DNA of 64,000 nucleotides from Limnohabitans sp. 2KL-27 (GCF_001269345.1 NZ_CXOP01000001.1:482604-546603), one strand, 5' to 3'; shown: positions 28,273 through 37,253, counted from the first letter of the stretch. Numbers and translations are program-made. Notes: generated by a model not told the origin, from the sequence alone.

Positions 28273-28971
28273 ATGATTGAGTTTTATTACTGGACCACGC
28301 CAAACGGCCATAAGGTCACGATGTTCTTGGAAGAGTCAGGACTGGACTACGACATCACACCCATCAACATCAGCAAAGGCGAACAATTTGCGCCTGCTTT
28401 TTTGAAGATTGCACCCAACAATCGGATACCGGCAATTCTTGATCACGCACCAGCAGGTGGCGGCGAACCCATTGGCATTTTTGAATCGGGTGCCATTCTT
28501 TTGTACTTGGCAGACAAGACGAAAAAATTCATCCCTCAAGACTTACGTGGTCGAAATGAATGCCTGCAATGGTTGTTTTGGCAAATGGGTGGCTTGGGCC
28601 CCATGGCAGGTCAAAACCATCACTTTGTCCAATACGCACCAGAGCAACTGCCCTATGCCATCGATCGTTATGTCAAAGAGACGTCACGCTTGTATGGTGT
28701 GCTGAATAAACATCTGTCCGATGGCCGTGAATACATTTGCGGTGACTACTCCATTGCTGACATGGCTTCCTATCCATGGGTTGTCCCACACGAACGGCAG
28801 CGACAGGACATGAGCCAGTTTCCCTATCTAACGTCGTGGTTTGAACGGATTGGAAATCGTCCAGCAACCCAAAAGGCCTATGACATCGCCAAGTCAATCA
28901 ATACAGCGCCGACGGTGGACCAAAATGCAAAGTCCATTTTGTTTGGTCAAGATGCAAAGACTGTCGTTTGA
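28273..28971 (+). CDS. yfcG: Glutathione S-transferase / disulfide-bond oxidoreductase, YfcG type
   Basis: 232 aa, very close in pattern to E. coli YfcG (Nu class). It opens MIEFYYWTTPNGHKVTMFLE with Thr9 and Asn11, the residues YfcG uses instead of a catalytic Tyr/Ser/Cys. PNNRIPAILDH, ESGAILLYLADKT and WLFWQMGGLGPMAGQNHHF are near-diagnostic. Such enzymes reduce disulfides using glutathione. It forms a tandem pair with the GST just upstream. It may recycle mixed disulfides formed during dehalogenation (inference). Confidence 0.93.
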   Translation: MIEFYYWTTPNGHKVTMFLEESGLDYDITPINISKGEQFAPAFLKIAPNNRIPAILDHAPAGGGEPIGIFESGAILLYLADKTKKFIPQDLRGRNECLQWLFWQMGGLGPMAGQNHHFVQYAPEQLPYAIDRYVKETSRLYGVLNKHLSDGREYICGDYSIADMASYPWVVPHERQRQDMSQFPYLTSWFERIGNRPATQKAYDIAKSINTAPTVDQNAKSILFGQDAKTVV

Positions 28972-28991
28972 TACCCACCTAGGAAAGTTGC

Positions 28992-29693
28992 ATGTCCATA
29001 AAAGCGGTTGTTTTTGATGCCTACGGGACCTTGTTTGATGTTTACTCCATCCAAGTATTGGCTGAAGAGCTTTACCCGAGCCATGGCGCTGACATTGCAT
29101 TGAAGTGGCGCGATAAACAAATTGAGTACACAAGATTGATTACGCAGTCAGATCCACACAACGGATCCGGCAGTCAATACTTCCGCCCGTTTTGGGAACT
29201 GACGCGCTTGTCGTTGGAGTACACGTTAGACCGACTGAAACTGAACCGTGCATTCGGGCAGGTTGAAAAACTGATGCAGCAATATGCGCACCTGACTCCA
29301 TTTTCTGAAAATCTGGCGGTCCTACAAACGATCAAAGCAAAAGGCCTCCCCACTGCCATCCTCTCCAACGGCAGTCTAGACATGCTGACTGCCGCAGTTA
29401 AGAGCGCCGGGATGGAAAATGTCTTAGACCATGTCATCTCAGTCGATCCGATACGCCTTTTCAAGACCTCGCCGGAAAGCTATGGACTTGTTCAAAAAAA
29501 TATTCCTGTTAGCAAAGATGAAGTTCTGTTTGTATCCAGCAATGCTTGGGATGCATTGGGAGCTACTTGGTTTGGTTTCACAACGCACTGGGTCAATCGG
29601 CAGGGCTTGCCGTTTGAAGCTTTGACACCCCGCCCTCATTACTCAGGGCCGGATCTCAAGTCTGTCCTGCACTCGCTGAAGTTCATTGATTGA
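28992..29693 (+). CDS. L-2-haloacid dehalogenase (HAD type II)
   Basis: 233-aa HAD hydrolase that would convert L-2-haloalkanoates to D-2-hydroxyalkanoates. Residues known in L-DEX YL align with constant offsets: nucleophile Asp9 in VVFDAYGTLFD, Thr13, Arg40, Ser125-Asn126 in ILSNGS, Lys158 in LFKTSPESY, Tyr164, Ser182, Asn184 and Asp187 in VSSNAWDA. This full set separates true haloacid dehalogenases from generic HAD phosphatases. It lies 20 bp after the GST pair. Confidence 0.9.
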   Translation: MSIKAVVFDAYGTLFDVYSIQVLAEELYPSHGADIALKWRDKQIEYTRLITQSDPHNGSGSQYFRPFWELTRLSLEYTLDRLKLNRAFGQVEKLMQQYAHLTPFSENLAVLQTIKAKGLPTAILSNGSLDMLTAAVKSAGMENVLDHVISVDPIRLFKTSPESYGLVQKNIPVSKDEVLFVSSNAWDALGATWFGFTTHWVNRQGLPFEALTPRPHYSGPDLKSVLHSLKFID

Positions 29694-29701
29694 TCATTGC
29701 C

Positions 29702-30193
29702 ATGAAATTTCAACTGCTTTTAAGTTTCACACTACTCTGCACAGTGCCAAATGCACATGCGCAGCTGCTGGATGCAATTCGCGGTCACGCTCAGGACATT
29801 AGGGTGCGATTTGCTGATCATCAAAAGATTGAAGGTGAACTCATCAAACGTGGGCAGATTGACAAAACAGCAAAGGGTCAGGACTTGATACACAACAGCT
29901 CTGGTGAGTGGTCTGTTATCAAAGTAGGAAATCAATTATTTTTGCAATCCAGCGAGAACTTCAGATCCAGCCCAGGCCCCGACTACCATGTTTACATCAG
30001 CAGCAAGCCTGCGATCAAAGACAACGACGAATTTAGCACTCAGCAAATTGAAGTGAGCCGCCTGAAAAAGCCCAACGGTGCGGCTTTTTACCTCTTAACA
30101 ACGCAAAACCCAGATGACTTGAGCAGTATGCTGATTTGGTGCAAGCAGTTCAAAGAGTACATTGGATCGGCTGACTTCAAACCTGCGAAATAG
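29702..30193 (+). CDS. DM13-domain secreted protein
   Basis: 163 aa from the ATG at 29702 (an in-frame TTG at 29690 overlaps the dehalogenase stop). Signal peptide KFQLLLSFTLLCTVPNAHAQ. The DM13-like core spans about 50-160: SSGEWSVIKVGNQLFLQSSE, GPDYHVYISSKPAI, SRLKKPNGAAFYLL, and a Cys in MLIWCKQFKEYIG. DM13 is proposed to be an electron-transfer domain. Its link to the neighbouring dehalogenases is unclear. Confidence 0.78.
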   Translation: MKFQLLLSFTLLCTVPNAHAQLLDAIRGHAQDIRVRFADHQKIEGELIKRGQIDKTAKGQDLIHNSSGEWSVIKVGNQLFLQSSENFRSSPGPDYHVYISSKPAIKDNDEFSTQQIEVSRLKKPNGAAFYLLTTQNPDDLSSMLIWCKQFKEYIGSADFKPAK

Positions 30194-30232
30194 GCAAGTT
30201 ATGCGGGGCGACAAGCCTTACGTCTGGCGGCA

Positions 30233-32317
30233 TTATTTCTTTCTCTTCCTGGCCTGACTGGGTTTTTCGGCATGGGCATAAGCATCAAGCCCAGCTTCAC
30301 GGTCCAGTGGCACCGTGGTTGCAATGGTGGTCTCTGTACGCGGTTGCAGATGTGGTGGGAAAAATGCCAACTTTTGATTTTTAGCGAGTTTATTTGTTCG
30401 CTCCAAATCCAAATCACGCTCGTTCACACCGCTGGGTGAAACACAAACACCGTTGACGATTTCCAAGTCAAACCACCATCTCTTGACCGAATTGCGCATG
30501 CCTGCGCCGATTTGATCGTCGTAATCAATGAGCGCTCTTCTGGCACTGGGCACCTTGATTGAAAGCTCAAGGAGTCGAGACGATTCAACAAGGTCTTCTC
30601 TGTTGTAGGGACAAGTTTTCATGCAACGCCCACAGGCCGAACCCTTCATGTTCGTTAAGCGGTACTTGCCACATTTCTCAACATCGGGTTTCCATATTTC
30701 GTAGCCGTTGAACATCACCTTGGGGCCAAAAGGTATGGCATTGCATGGGCACTCGCGTGCGCATTTCAGGCACATGTTGCAAACAGATTGCAATCCAAAA
30801 TCAATGGGCTGATCAAACGCCAAGGGCAAGTCGGTGGTCAACAAAACGCTTTTTGAACGAGGCCCGATGAATGGATTTAAAACCAACTCACCAATGCGAG
30901 ACAGTTCGCCGAGACCGGCCAACAAGGTGGCTGGAATGTGCAGTACATCCGATTCTGCGTTGGTGTGCGCTCGGGAAGAAAAACCCAGGCGACGTAAGTG
31001 TGCGCCCATGACACCCGCTATAAAAGCGCCACGCATGTAGCTGCGCATGGACTGCGCACCAGAAATCCAATCGTCCCCCGATGCGCCTTCCATGGTCTCA
31101 AAGCCTTGGTCAAGCAACATGACAATGCAGTGCTTGTGACTGGGCTCAATGGGTTTGCCATGCTGTGCTTCATGCGAATAAAACATCCAGGGCTCTGCTT
31201 CACAAATGCCGACCAAATCAGCGCCCAAAAAATACGCCAAGGCTTTGATGGACTCTGCATTTTTTTGGGCATCCGACAACGCCCCACTTGTATCTGCAGG
31301 CACAAGCCGCTCGTATGTTCCCTGCAGTGGCACCATGTTGCGTATCAAGGGCGTCATCGCAAACGCCAGGGGATGTTTGATCGCAAAGCGCATGCGCTGC
31401 ACCTTGGCTTTTTCACCTAAATCACCTGCCAATGCGCGCGTGAACAAATCGGCCCGTTTGCTGTTGCGAATAATCTCGTCGCGCAGAATCAGCGTGGTGG
31501 GCTCTGGCACCCGTTTCAATGATTCCATGGGGTATCGCCCCAAATGCAGAGGACGCAGTTCGGCTTCCGATTCAGCCCAACCCGGGCGAGTTCCCTGCTT
31601 GCCCATGTAAGCGTCGGAGTCTGGCCAATCCAAGGAGGCATCAGTCGCGATGGGGAGATCGATCGCTAAAGGCAAATCGGTGCTGACAGCGGCTATTGCA
31701 AAGCCACGCTGCAGAAAAGGCATCTTGAGAACGCCACCCTCAGAACGAGCAATACCAGCGCGTTGTGCCAATGCTTCAAGGTTTAAATGCGTGTTGCCTG
31801 TGACATGGCCGCGGGCGTTGTAGCCCAAGGCTCGAAGATATCCGGCCAGCACAACAGCCACTTCCGTGGCGCGTGCATCGGTTCTGGCTTTGTTGCTGCC
31901 ATGAATCCATGCCGCACCTGGCTCATTTGATTTGGGTTCACGGCTGAATTCAACGAGAAAAATCAAAGCATGGGTGTGTTTCTGGGGCGATTCAGGCGAC
32001 CCATCCGAGGCATCAATGGCGCACACACCCGCCAGGGTTGCATCTAAAAAATAAGCGCACGCTTTGAGGTTTTTACTTCGAAGACTTAAATCATCTGGCA
32101 GCGGTGCACGGGCAATGGCGGTCTCGCCGTCCAGATACTTTTCAAATAAGGCTTGATAAGCGGACAAGGCCTCGTTGATCGAATTCGGACCCGCAGGATT
32201 TTTGTCCTTGGGTGATGCGGCTGGGTGTTCTGGCGCATGGGCATCACGCGCAAGCAATTCTGTGGGCAAATCGCCCATGTCAAAGTGTCGAGACCGATTT
32301 GAAAATAAACGTGTCAT
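30233..32317 (-). CDS. Cytoplasmic reductive dehalogenase, catabolic (NpRdhA-like) type
   Basis: 694-aa cobalamin/Fe-S protein without Tat signal or membrane segment, so not the respiratory PceA kind. Two related halves are visible: LKACAYFLDATLAGVC...STDLPLAIDLPI (84-223) and IKALAYFLGADLVGIC...TTDLPLAFDQPI (357-506). The second holds the active site. Two 4Fe-4S motifs follow: Cys513, 516, 519, 523 (CNMCLKCARECP) and Cys549, 562, 565, 569 (ACGRCMKTCPYN). Tyr427, Lys489 and Arg553 sit one residue from the catalytic Tyr426/Lys488/Arg552 I recall for NpRdhA. No fused ferredoxin reductase. It is 33 bp downstream of the peroxiredoxin-like gene. Confidence 0.88.
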   Translation of the reverse strand: MTRLFSNRSRHFDMGDLPTELLARDAHAPEHPAASPKDKNPAGPNSINEALSAYQALFEKYLDGETAIARAPLPDDLSLRSKNLKACAYFLDATLAGVCAIDASDGSPESPQKHTHALIFLVEFSREPKSNEPGAAWIHGSNKARTDARATEVAVVLAGYLRALGYNARGHVTGNTHLNLEALAQRAGIARSEGGVLKMPFLQRGFAIAAVSTDLPLAIDLPIATDASLDWPDSDAYMGKQGTRPGWAESEAELRPLHLGRYPMESLKRVPEPTTLILRDEIIRNSKRADLFTRALAGDLGEKAKVQRMRFAIKHPLAFAMTPLIRNMVPLQGTYERLVPADTSGALSDAQKNAESIKALAYFLGADLVGICEAEPWMFYSHEAQHGKPIEPSHKHCIVMLLDQGFETMEGASGDDWISGAQSMRSYMRGAFIAGVMGAHLRRLGFSSRAHTNAESDVLHIPATLLAGLGELSRIGELVLNPFIGPRSKSVLLTTDLPLAFDQPIDFGLQSVCNMCLKCARECPCNAIPFGPKVMFNGYEIWKPDVEKCGKYRLTNMKGSACGRCMKTCPYNREDLVESSRLLELSIKVPSARRALIDYDDQIGAGMRNSVKRWWFDLEIVNGVCVSPSGVNERDLDLERTNKLAKNQKLAFFPPHLQPRTETTIATTVPLDREAGLDAYAHAEKPSQARKRKK

Positions 32318-32350
32318 GAATCACCGATCTATCGAATGATCCATGCAGTT

Positions 32351-32887
32351 TTACACAGCCCCGGTGTATTCACCACGCGCAGGATAGTTTTTAGCCAAAG
32401 CAAAATCAATCGCGCCTAACAGATCCGCAAAATTGGGACGTGCAAACGGCATGGTTTGAACGGCGCCGTAATAGAGCGTGGTGTCTGGTCGCACAATGTA
32501 GACCGCTGGCTCCGAAAATAAGGCGGGCTCTTCAATGCCAATCGAAGTTAAGCCCCGTGAAGTGCTGATGTACAAACCCCATTGCCTTGCGACATTGAGC
32601 TCCAAACCATAGCCCATCCGCAGCCCAGGGGCGTTGATTTTGTCAGCCATTTGGTCTGTACGCTCTTTGGTGTCGCTAGACAAAGCGATCACTTTGACGC
32701 CGCGTTTTTCAAATTCGGGCACCAAGCGCGACAACTCCAACAGGTACTTCATGCAAATTGGGCAGTGAAGACCACGGTAAAAAACCAGCAATGTGAAATG
32801 ATCCGCACCGTCAGCACTCAGATCAAAAGTGCCGTGATTCAAGGTTGGAACCGTGAGCGCTGGAGTTGCTTGGCGGGGGATGAGCAT
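32351..32887 (-). CDS. Peroxiredoxin-like (AhpC/TSA) protein
   Basis: 178 aa from the ATG at 32887 (MLIPRQATPALTVPTLNHG), which has AAGG about 6 bp upstream. The frame continues to 32941. Thioredoxin-fold peroxiredoxin-like domain with FYRGLHCPICMKYLLELSRL, in which the CxxC resembles a thioredoxin-like pair rather than a classical 2-Cys Prx. FEKRGVKVIALSSDTKERT is the second motif. It is first in a two-gene operon with the reductive dehalogenase, where it may scavenge peroxides or act as a reductant (inference). Confidence 0.82.
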   Translation of the reverse strand: MLIPRQATPALTVPTLNHGTFDLSADGADHFTLLVFYRGLHCPICMKYLLELSRLVPEFEKRGVKVIALSSDTKERTDQMADKINAPGLRMGYGLELNVARQWGLYISTSRGLTSIGIEEPALFSEPAVYIVRPDTTLYYGAVQTMPFARPNFADLLGAIDFALAKNYPARGEYTGAV

Positions 32888-33366
32888 GGAAAACCTTGTA
32901 GGGGTCAATTGTGACTTTGTATTCTCACCCATCGAAAGCAACGATTAGGACGAAAAAATTTGCTTTAAGTACAAATATGATGATTCTTGAAGCTTTGTTT
33001 TTCAATACATTTGATCGAGACAGATGAGCCGTCCCGTGACCTGACAAGGCTCCACACTTTGAGAAGCTGAAGACCTCAACAAGCATTCACTATTTTCTGA
33101 GCTTCATGTCACAAATTCATTTCGCAACCAACGATCATGTTGGATTGAGCAGCTCGGTTGGGGTCCTTCAATGACCATGACTTTATGGCTGCGCTCAGCC
33201 TCATCCGCCATTGCCGTTCAAAACCCGCAACCATCTCCGCATCCACATCCATGAACCTCTTCGCCTTTTCGCTGAACGAGGGCTGACCGGCAGGTCCACC
33301 AAGCATGGCCTCGCCCAAGTGCCCTTGGCGCCAAAAAACGGGCGCTAATCCGCGACAATCAAGGCC
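32888..33366. other. Intergenic region, no firm gene
   Basis: 479 bp between the peroxiredoxin-like gene (leftward) and the D,D-carboxypeptidase gene (rightward). The first part to about 33110 is AT-richer and should hold the dehalogenase operon promoter, but no clear -35/-10 was assigned. A short minus-strand frame, 33109-33306 (65 codons, MLGGPAGQPSFSEKAKRFMD), resembles ordinary protein sequence and may be a remnant. I could not name it. Confidence 0.5.
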
Positions 33367-34671
33367 ATGACCTTGAACACCATGCATACCCAAAATTTTT
33401 CTCTCCTGTCTATCGCCCTCGCCATCGCCGTGGGCTCCCTGCTTCCTGGCACTGGCGCTGTTGCAGCTCCAGCCCACAAAGCCAAAACAAGCACGGCACC
33501 CAAAAGCACCGCCAAAGCCAAGGCAAGCAAACCCAAAGCTGCCAAAAAGGCGGCAACGTCGGCCAATGCCTTGCCCCCATTGGAGGCGCAAGTGGCCTTG
33601 GCCCCCAACCCACCGGCGCTGCCGGCCAAGGCCTGGCTGCTGATGGACTTTGACTCGGGCGAGGTGCTGGCTTCGGCCAACGCGGACGAGGCCCTGCCGC
33701 CAGCCTCGCTCACCAAGATGATGACCAGCTACATCGTCGAGCAGGCGCTTCGCTCGGGCAAGCTCAAGCAAAGCGATCTGGTCACCGTGAGTGAAAACGC
33801 TTGGTGCCGGGGCACCAGCGCCGAGTCGTGCATGTATCTGCCGCTGAACAGCCAAGCCACGGTGATCGACCTCTTGCGCGGCATCATCATCCAGTCGGGC
33901 AACGACGCGTCCAAGGCAATTGCCGAACACATGGCCGGATCCGAAGCGGGTTTTGCCAAGCTCATGAACGCCGAAGCCCAGCGCTTGGGCATGACGCACA
34001 CGACCTTCGTGAACCCCACCGGCCTGCCTGATCCAGCGCACAAGTCGTCTGCAAGGGATCTGGCCATTTTGGCGCGCGCCATCATCCGCGACGGCGCTGA
34101 GTATTACCCGCTCTACGCCGAGCGTGACTTCAAATACAACGGCATCAAACAGGGCAACCGCAACGCCCTGCTCTACACCGACCCCACCGTGGATGGCCTC
34201 AAAACCGGCCATACGGCAGAGGCTGGCTATTGTCTGGTGACGTCATCCAAGCGCAATGACACACGCCTGATCTCGGTCATTCTCAACACGCACAGCGCCC
34301 AGGCACGGGCCGACCAGACCCGCACGCTGCTCGGCTGGGGTTTTGGCAGCTTCGAAAAGGTCACCCCATTTGCGGTCAACGCGGTGGTTGAGACGGCCAA
34401 GGTCAGCTTTGGCCAAGCCGACACCGTGGCCGCGGGTCTGGGCACGCCATGGATGCTGACGGTTCCACGCGGCACGGCAGTGCAAACCGCGGTGCAGCTC
34501 AAGCCCGGGCTGGAAGCCCCCATCGCCAAGGGCGCAGTGATCGGCAAGGTGGTGGCGACATCGAATGGCAAACCCGTAGGCGAAGCCCCGCTGGTAGCGC
34601 AGGCCGACGTGGAACGCTCAGGATGGTTGCTGTTGGCCTGGCAGCATGTGCGCAAGTGGATCGGCCAATAA
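33367..34671 (+). CDS. dacA: D-alanyl-D-alanine carboxypeptidase (PBP5/6 family)
   Basis: 434-aa low-molecular-mass penicillin-binding protein that trims peptidoglycan pentapeptides in the periplasm. A signal peptide (residues 1-34) is followed by an unusual Lys/Ala/Ser-rich linker (about 37-66), then the catalytic domain with SLTK at 114-117, SGN at 177-179 and KTG at 279-281. The C-terminal PBP5-type beta domain ends in a possible amphipathic anchor (WLLLAWQHVRKWIGQ). It converges on slmA. Confidence 0.94.
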   Translation: MTLNTMHTQNFSLLSIALAIAVGSLLPGTGAVAAPAHKAKTSTAPKSTAKAKASKPKAAKKAATSANALPPLEAQVALAPNPPALPAKAWLLMDFDSGEVLASANADEALPPASLTKMMTSYIVEQALRSGKLKQSDLVTVSENAWCRGTSAESCMYLPLNSQATVIDLLRGIIIQSGNDASKAIAEHMAGSEAGFAKLMNAEAQRLGMTHTTFVNPTGLPDPAHKSSARDLAILARAIIRDGAEYYPLYAERDFKYNGIKQGNRNALLYTDPTVDGLKTGHTAEAGYCLVTSSKRNDTRLISVILNTHSAQARADQTRTLLGWGFGSFEKVTPFAVNAVVETAKVSFGQADTVAAGLGTPWMLTVPRGTAVQTAVQLKPGLEAPIAKGAVIGKVVATSNGKPVGEAPLVAQADVERSGWLLLAWQHVRKWIGQ

Positions 34672-34673
34672 AC

Positions 34674-34692
34674 CGACCCAACAAGTGGGTCG
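34674..34692. terminator. Weak hairpin between dacA and slmA
   Basis: CGACCCA-ACAAG-TGGGTCG: 7-bp stem with a 5-nt loop, directly after the dacA stop and before the convergent slmA stop. No T-tract, so termination is only suggested. Confidence 0.35.
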
Positions 34693-34735
34693 AGGTACCG
34701 CACACTGAGGGCGGCCTGCCATGCGCGCTGCCCGC

Positions 34736-35359
34736 TTAAAGCATCCGCGCCAACGCCGCCTGCAAATGCTCGGATGGCAAACGCTTGAAGCCAGAGCGGG
34801 CAAAGCGCTGCAAGCGTCCTTGCATGAAAGCCACCAGCAATGAGGCAGTGACTTGCACATCGGCGGTGGGTGTTGCCGATTCCATGCCCTTGAGCGATTG
34901 GCGCAGCTGCGCTTCGATCTTGTCAAACAGCAAGTTGATGCGCTCTTGCAAGCGCTCATGCTCGAGCACCAGCGCATCCCCAATCATCACGCGGCTCATG
35001 CCGGGGTTTTTTTCGGCGAACTGAAACAGCAAGGCCACGATGCGGGCCGCTTGTTGGGGGCCGGGGGGTTCGCGGTCGGTGACCTGCCGAATCAAACCGA
35101 TGACGGACTGGTCAACAAAATCAATCAGCCCTTCGAACATCTGGGCTTTGCTGGCGAAGTGGCGGTACAAAGCCGCCTCGCTCACGCCAATTTTGGCGGC
35201 CAGGCTGGCAGTGGTGACACGCTCTGCACCCGGCTGCTCCAGCATGTTGGCCACGGTTTGCAAAATTTGCAAACGCCGTTCACCCGGGCGGGGCCGCTTG
35301 CGTGCAGGCGACCCATCACCGTCTGAAAATCGCTCGCTTGCTTGTTCTTGGTCTGACAT
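34736..35359 (-). CDS. slmA: Nucleoid occlusion factor SlmA (TetR fold)
   Basis: 207 aa. HTH region RVTTASLAAKIGVSEAALYRHFASKAQMFEG (about residues 45-75) and a helical C-terminal domain with FQFAEKNPGMSRVMIGDALV, matching SlmA, which blocks FtsZ assembly over the chromosome. It is near argB, a neighbour pairing I recall from other betaproteobacteria. A generic TetR function is the alternative. Confidence 0.85.
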   Translation of the reverse strand: MSDQEQASERFSDGDGSPARKRPRPGERRLQILQTVANMLEQPGAERVTTASLAAKIGVSEAALYRHFASKAQMFEGLIDFVDQSVIGLIRQVTDREPPGPQQAARIVALLFQFAEKNPGMSRVMIGDALVLEHERLQERINLLFDKIEAQLRQSLKGMESATPTADVQVTASLLVAFMQGRLQRFARSGFKRLPSEHLQAALARML

Positions 35360-35395
35360 GTCGCCCCTTATTTAAGCTGGTGACTGCTGCAATGT

Positions 35396-36295
35396 TCAGC
35401 GGCTGCGGATCATGGTGCCAAAGGCTTGCTCGGACAAGACCTCCAGCAGCATGGCGTGGGGCACGCGGCCGTCGATGATGTGCACCGCGTTCACACCGCT
35501 CTTGGCGGCGTCCAGCGCCCCTGCAATCTTGGGAATCATGCCGCCGCTGATGGTGCCGTCGGCACACAACTCGTCAATGCGACTGGGGGTCAGTTCGGTG
35601 AGCAAGTTGCCTTCTTTGTCGAGCACGCCGCGGATGTTGGTGAGCATGAGCAGTTTTTCGGCTTGCAACACCGTGGCCAGTTTGGCGGCCACCACGTCGG
35701 CATTGATGTTGTAGCTTTCGTTGTGGATGCCAAAGCCGATGGGGCTGACCACGGGAATGAACGCATCGTCTTGCAAGCACATCAAGATGGACGGGTCAAT
35801 GCTCTCGATCTCGCCCACCTGCCCTACGTCGTGTTCTTTGCTCGGGTCCTGGCTGTCGACCAAGCGCAGTTTTTTGGCGCGGATCAGGCCACCGTCGCGC
35901 CCGGTCAGGCCTACGGCTTTGCCACCTGCACGGTTGATCATGCCAACGATGTCTTGCTGCACTTCGCCGCCCAGCACCCACTCGACCACTTCCATGGTCT
36001 CGGCGTCGGTCACGCGCATGCCCTGAATGAACTCGCCGGTCTTGCCCAAACGCTTCAAGGCCGTTTCGATCTGAGGGCCGCCGCCGTGCACCACCACCGG
36101 GTTCATGCCCACCAGCTTGAGCAGCACCACGTCTTCGGCAAACGCCTGCTGCAGCGCGGGGTCGGTCATGGCGTTGCCGCCGTATTTGATGACCAACGTT
36201 TTGCCGTGGTATTTGCGGATGTAGGGCATGGCCTGCGCCAGGATCTGGGCCTGGTCATGCGGTGCAACGGTGGGGGCGGCGGTGTTGTCGGTCAT
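35396..36295 (-). CDS. argB: Acetylglutamate kinase
   Basis: 299-aa amino-acid kinase that phosphorylates N-acetyl-L-glutamate in arginine synthesis. [17 protein letters not shown] (about residue 35) and [16 protein letters not shown] are family signatures, and [20 protein letters not shown] is typical of the C-terminal lobe. The ATG at 36295 ([10 protein letters not shown]) is preferred to the TTG at 36316. It is 67 bp downstream of rfbD and 36 bp upstream of slmA, so the genes may be co-transcribed. Confidence 0.96.
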   Translation of the reverse strand: MTDNTAAPTVAPHDQAQILAQAMPYIRKYHGKTLVIKYGGNAMTDPALQQAFAEDVVLLKLVGMNPVVVHGGGPQIETALKRLGKTGEFIQGMRVTDAETMEVVEWVLGGEVQQDIVGMINRAGGKAVGLTGRDGGLIRAKKLRLVDSQDPSKEHDVGQVGEIESIDPSILMCLQDDAFIPVVSPIGFGIHNESYNINADVVAAKLATVLQAEKLLMLTNIRGVLDKEGNLLTELTPSRIDELCADGTISGGMIPKIAGALDAAKSGVNAVHIIDGRVPHAMLLEVLSEQAFGTMIRSR

Positions 36296-36362
36296 GGTGC
36301 GAAGCAGGGTTTTCAAAAAGGGGTCAAAAGTTCAAAGGATTGTGCCGCAAGCCCAAGGCGCA

Positions 36363-37253
36363 TCACAGGATCTCGGCGAGCATGCGGTTGACGCCTTGTT
36401 GCCAGGGTGGCAGCACCAGGCCAAAGGCTTGTTGGAGCTTGTGGGTGTTCAAGCGCGAGTTCAAGGGGCGCTGGGCGGGCGTTGGAAATGCGGTGGTGGG
36501 CACAGGCGCGATCTCGGTCACTTTCAGGCCCAGCTCGGGTTGGAGGAGGCGCGCCTGTGCGATGACGTGGCTGGCGTAGCCGTGCCAACTGGTTTGACCC
36601 GAAGCCACCAGGTGGTATGTGCCGCCCAGACCTGGTTTGTGCACAGCGCTGCGGATGGCATGCGCTGTCACATCGGCGATCAGATCGGCACCGGTCGGTG
36701 CCCCATGCTGGTCATCGATGACGGTGAGGCGTTCGCGTTCAGCCGCTAGACGCAGCATGGTTTTCGCAAAGTTGCCGCCCCGCGCCGCATACACCCAGCT
36801 GGTGCGAAAAATCAGGTGTTGGCAGCCGCTGGCGGCAATGGCTTGCTCGCCTTCGAGTTTGGTCTGGCCGTACACACTCAATGGGCCGGTGGCGTCTCCC
36901 TCTTGCCAAGACTGATCGCCCAAGCCATTGAACACGTAGTCGGTCGAGTAATGCACCAACCAGGCGCCCACCTCGGCCGCGGCCTGGGCCAAAGCAGCGG
37001 GGGCCGTGGCGTTGAGGATGCGGGCCAACTCCGGCTCCGACTCGGCTTTGTCCACGGCGGTGTGGGCAGCGGCGTTGACGATCACGTCAGGGCGCCAGTC
37101 GCGCACCGTTTGCGCCAAGCGCTCAGGCTGGCTCAGGTCGCCACAAAAATCGGTGCTGTGCCGGTCCAGCGCCAATACCTTGCCCAAAGGGGCCAGGCTG
37201 CGTTGCAATTCCCAACCGACCTGGCCGTTTTTGCCCAACAGCAAGATCTTCAT
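36363..37253 (-). CDS. rfbD: dTDP-4-dehydrorhamnose reductase
   Basis: 296-aa extended SDR that makes dTDP-L-rhamnose. Rossmann motif [14 protein letters not shown] (residues 3-16), STDYVFNG with YGQTKLEGE (catalytic Tyr and Lys, near 130), and a C-terminal [13 protein letters not shown], all RfbD hallmarks. Its ATG overlaps the rfbB stop by 4 bp (ATGA). rfbA and rfbC are not in the window. Confidence 0.95.
   Translation of the reverse strand: MKILLLGKNGQVGWELQRSLAPLGKVLALDRHSTDFCGDLSQPERLAQTVRDWRPDVIVNAAAHTAVDKAESEPELARILNATAPAALAQAAAEVGAWLVHYSTDYVFNGLGDQSWQEGDATGPLSVYGQTKLEGEQAIAASGCQHLIFRTSWVYAARGGNFAKTMLRLAAERERLTVIDDQHGAPTGADLIADVTAHAIRSAVHKPGLGGTYHLVASGQTSWHGYASHVIAQARLLQPELGLKVTEIAPVPTTAFPTPAQRPLNSRLNTHKLQQAFGLVLPPWQQGVNRMLAEIL

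Noticed and set aside
28992..29693. HAD protein read as phosphoglycolate phosphatase
   Set aside because: The set of Asp, Arg, Ser, Lys, Tyr, Asn residues and the SSNAWDA motif is that of haloacid dehalogenases.
30233..32317. Reductive dehalogenase read as epoxyqueuosine reductase QueG
   Set aside because: It is about 300 residues longer, has a duplicated N-terminal half, and carries the Tyr/Lys/Arg set of dehalogenases. Remaining doubt is stated in the findings.
25578..32887. Search for insertion sequence or integrase ends around the lower-G+C island
   Set aside because: No transposase, integrase, tRNA or clear terminal inverted repeats were seen, so the island's transfer is judged only by composition.
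33109..34212. 367-codon minus-strand frame through the D,D-carboxypeptidase gene
   Set aside because: Mostly antisense to a gene with all three active-site motifs. Only the part below 33306 lies outside it and is noted as a doubtful remnant.
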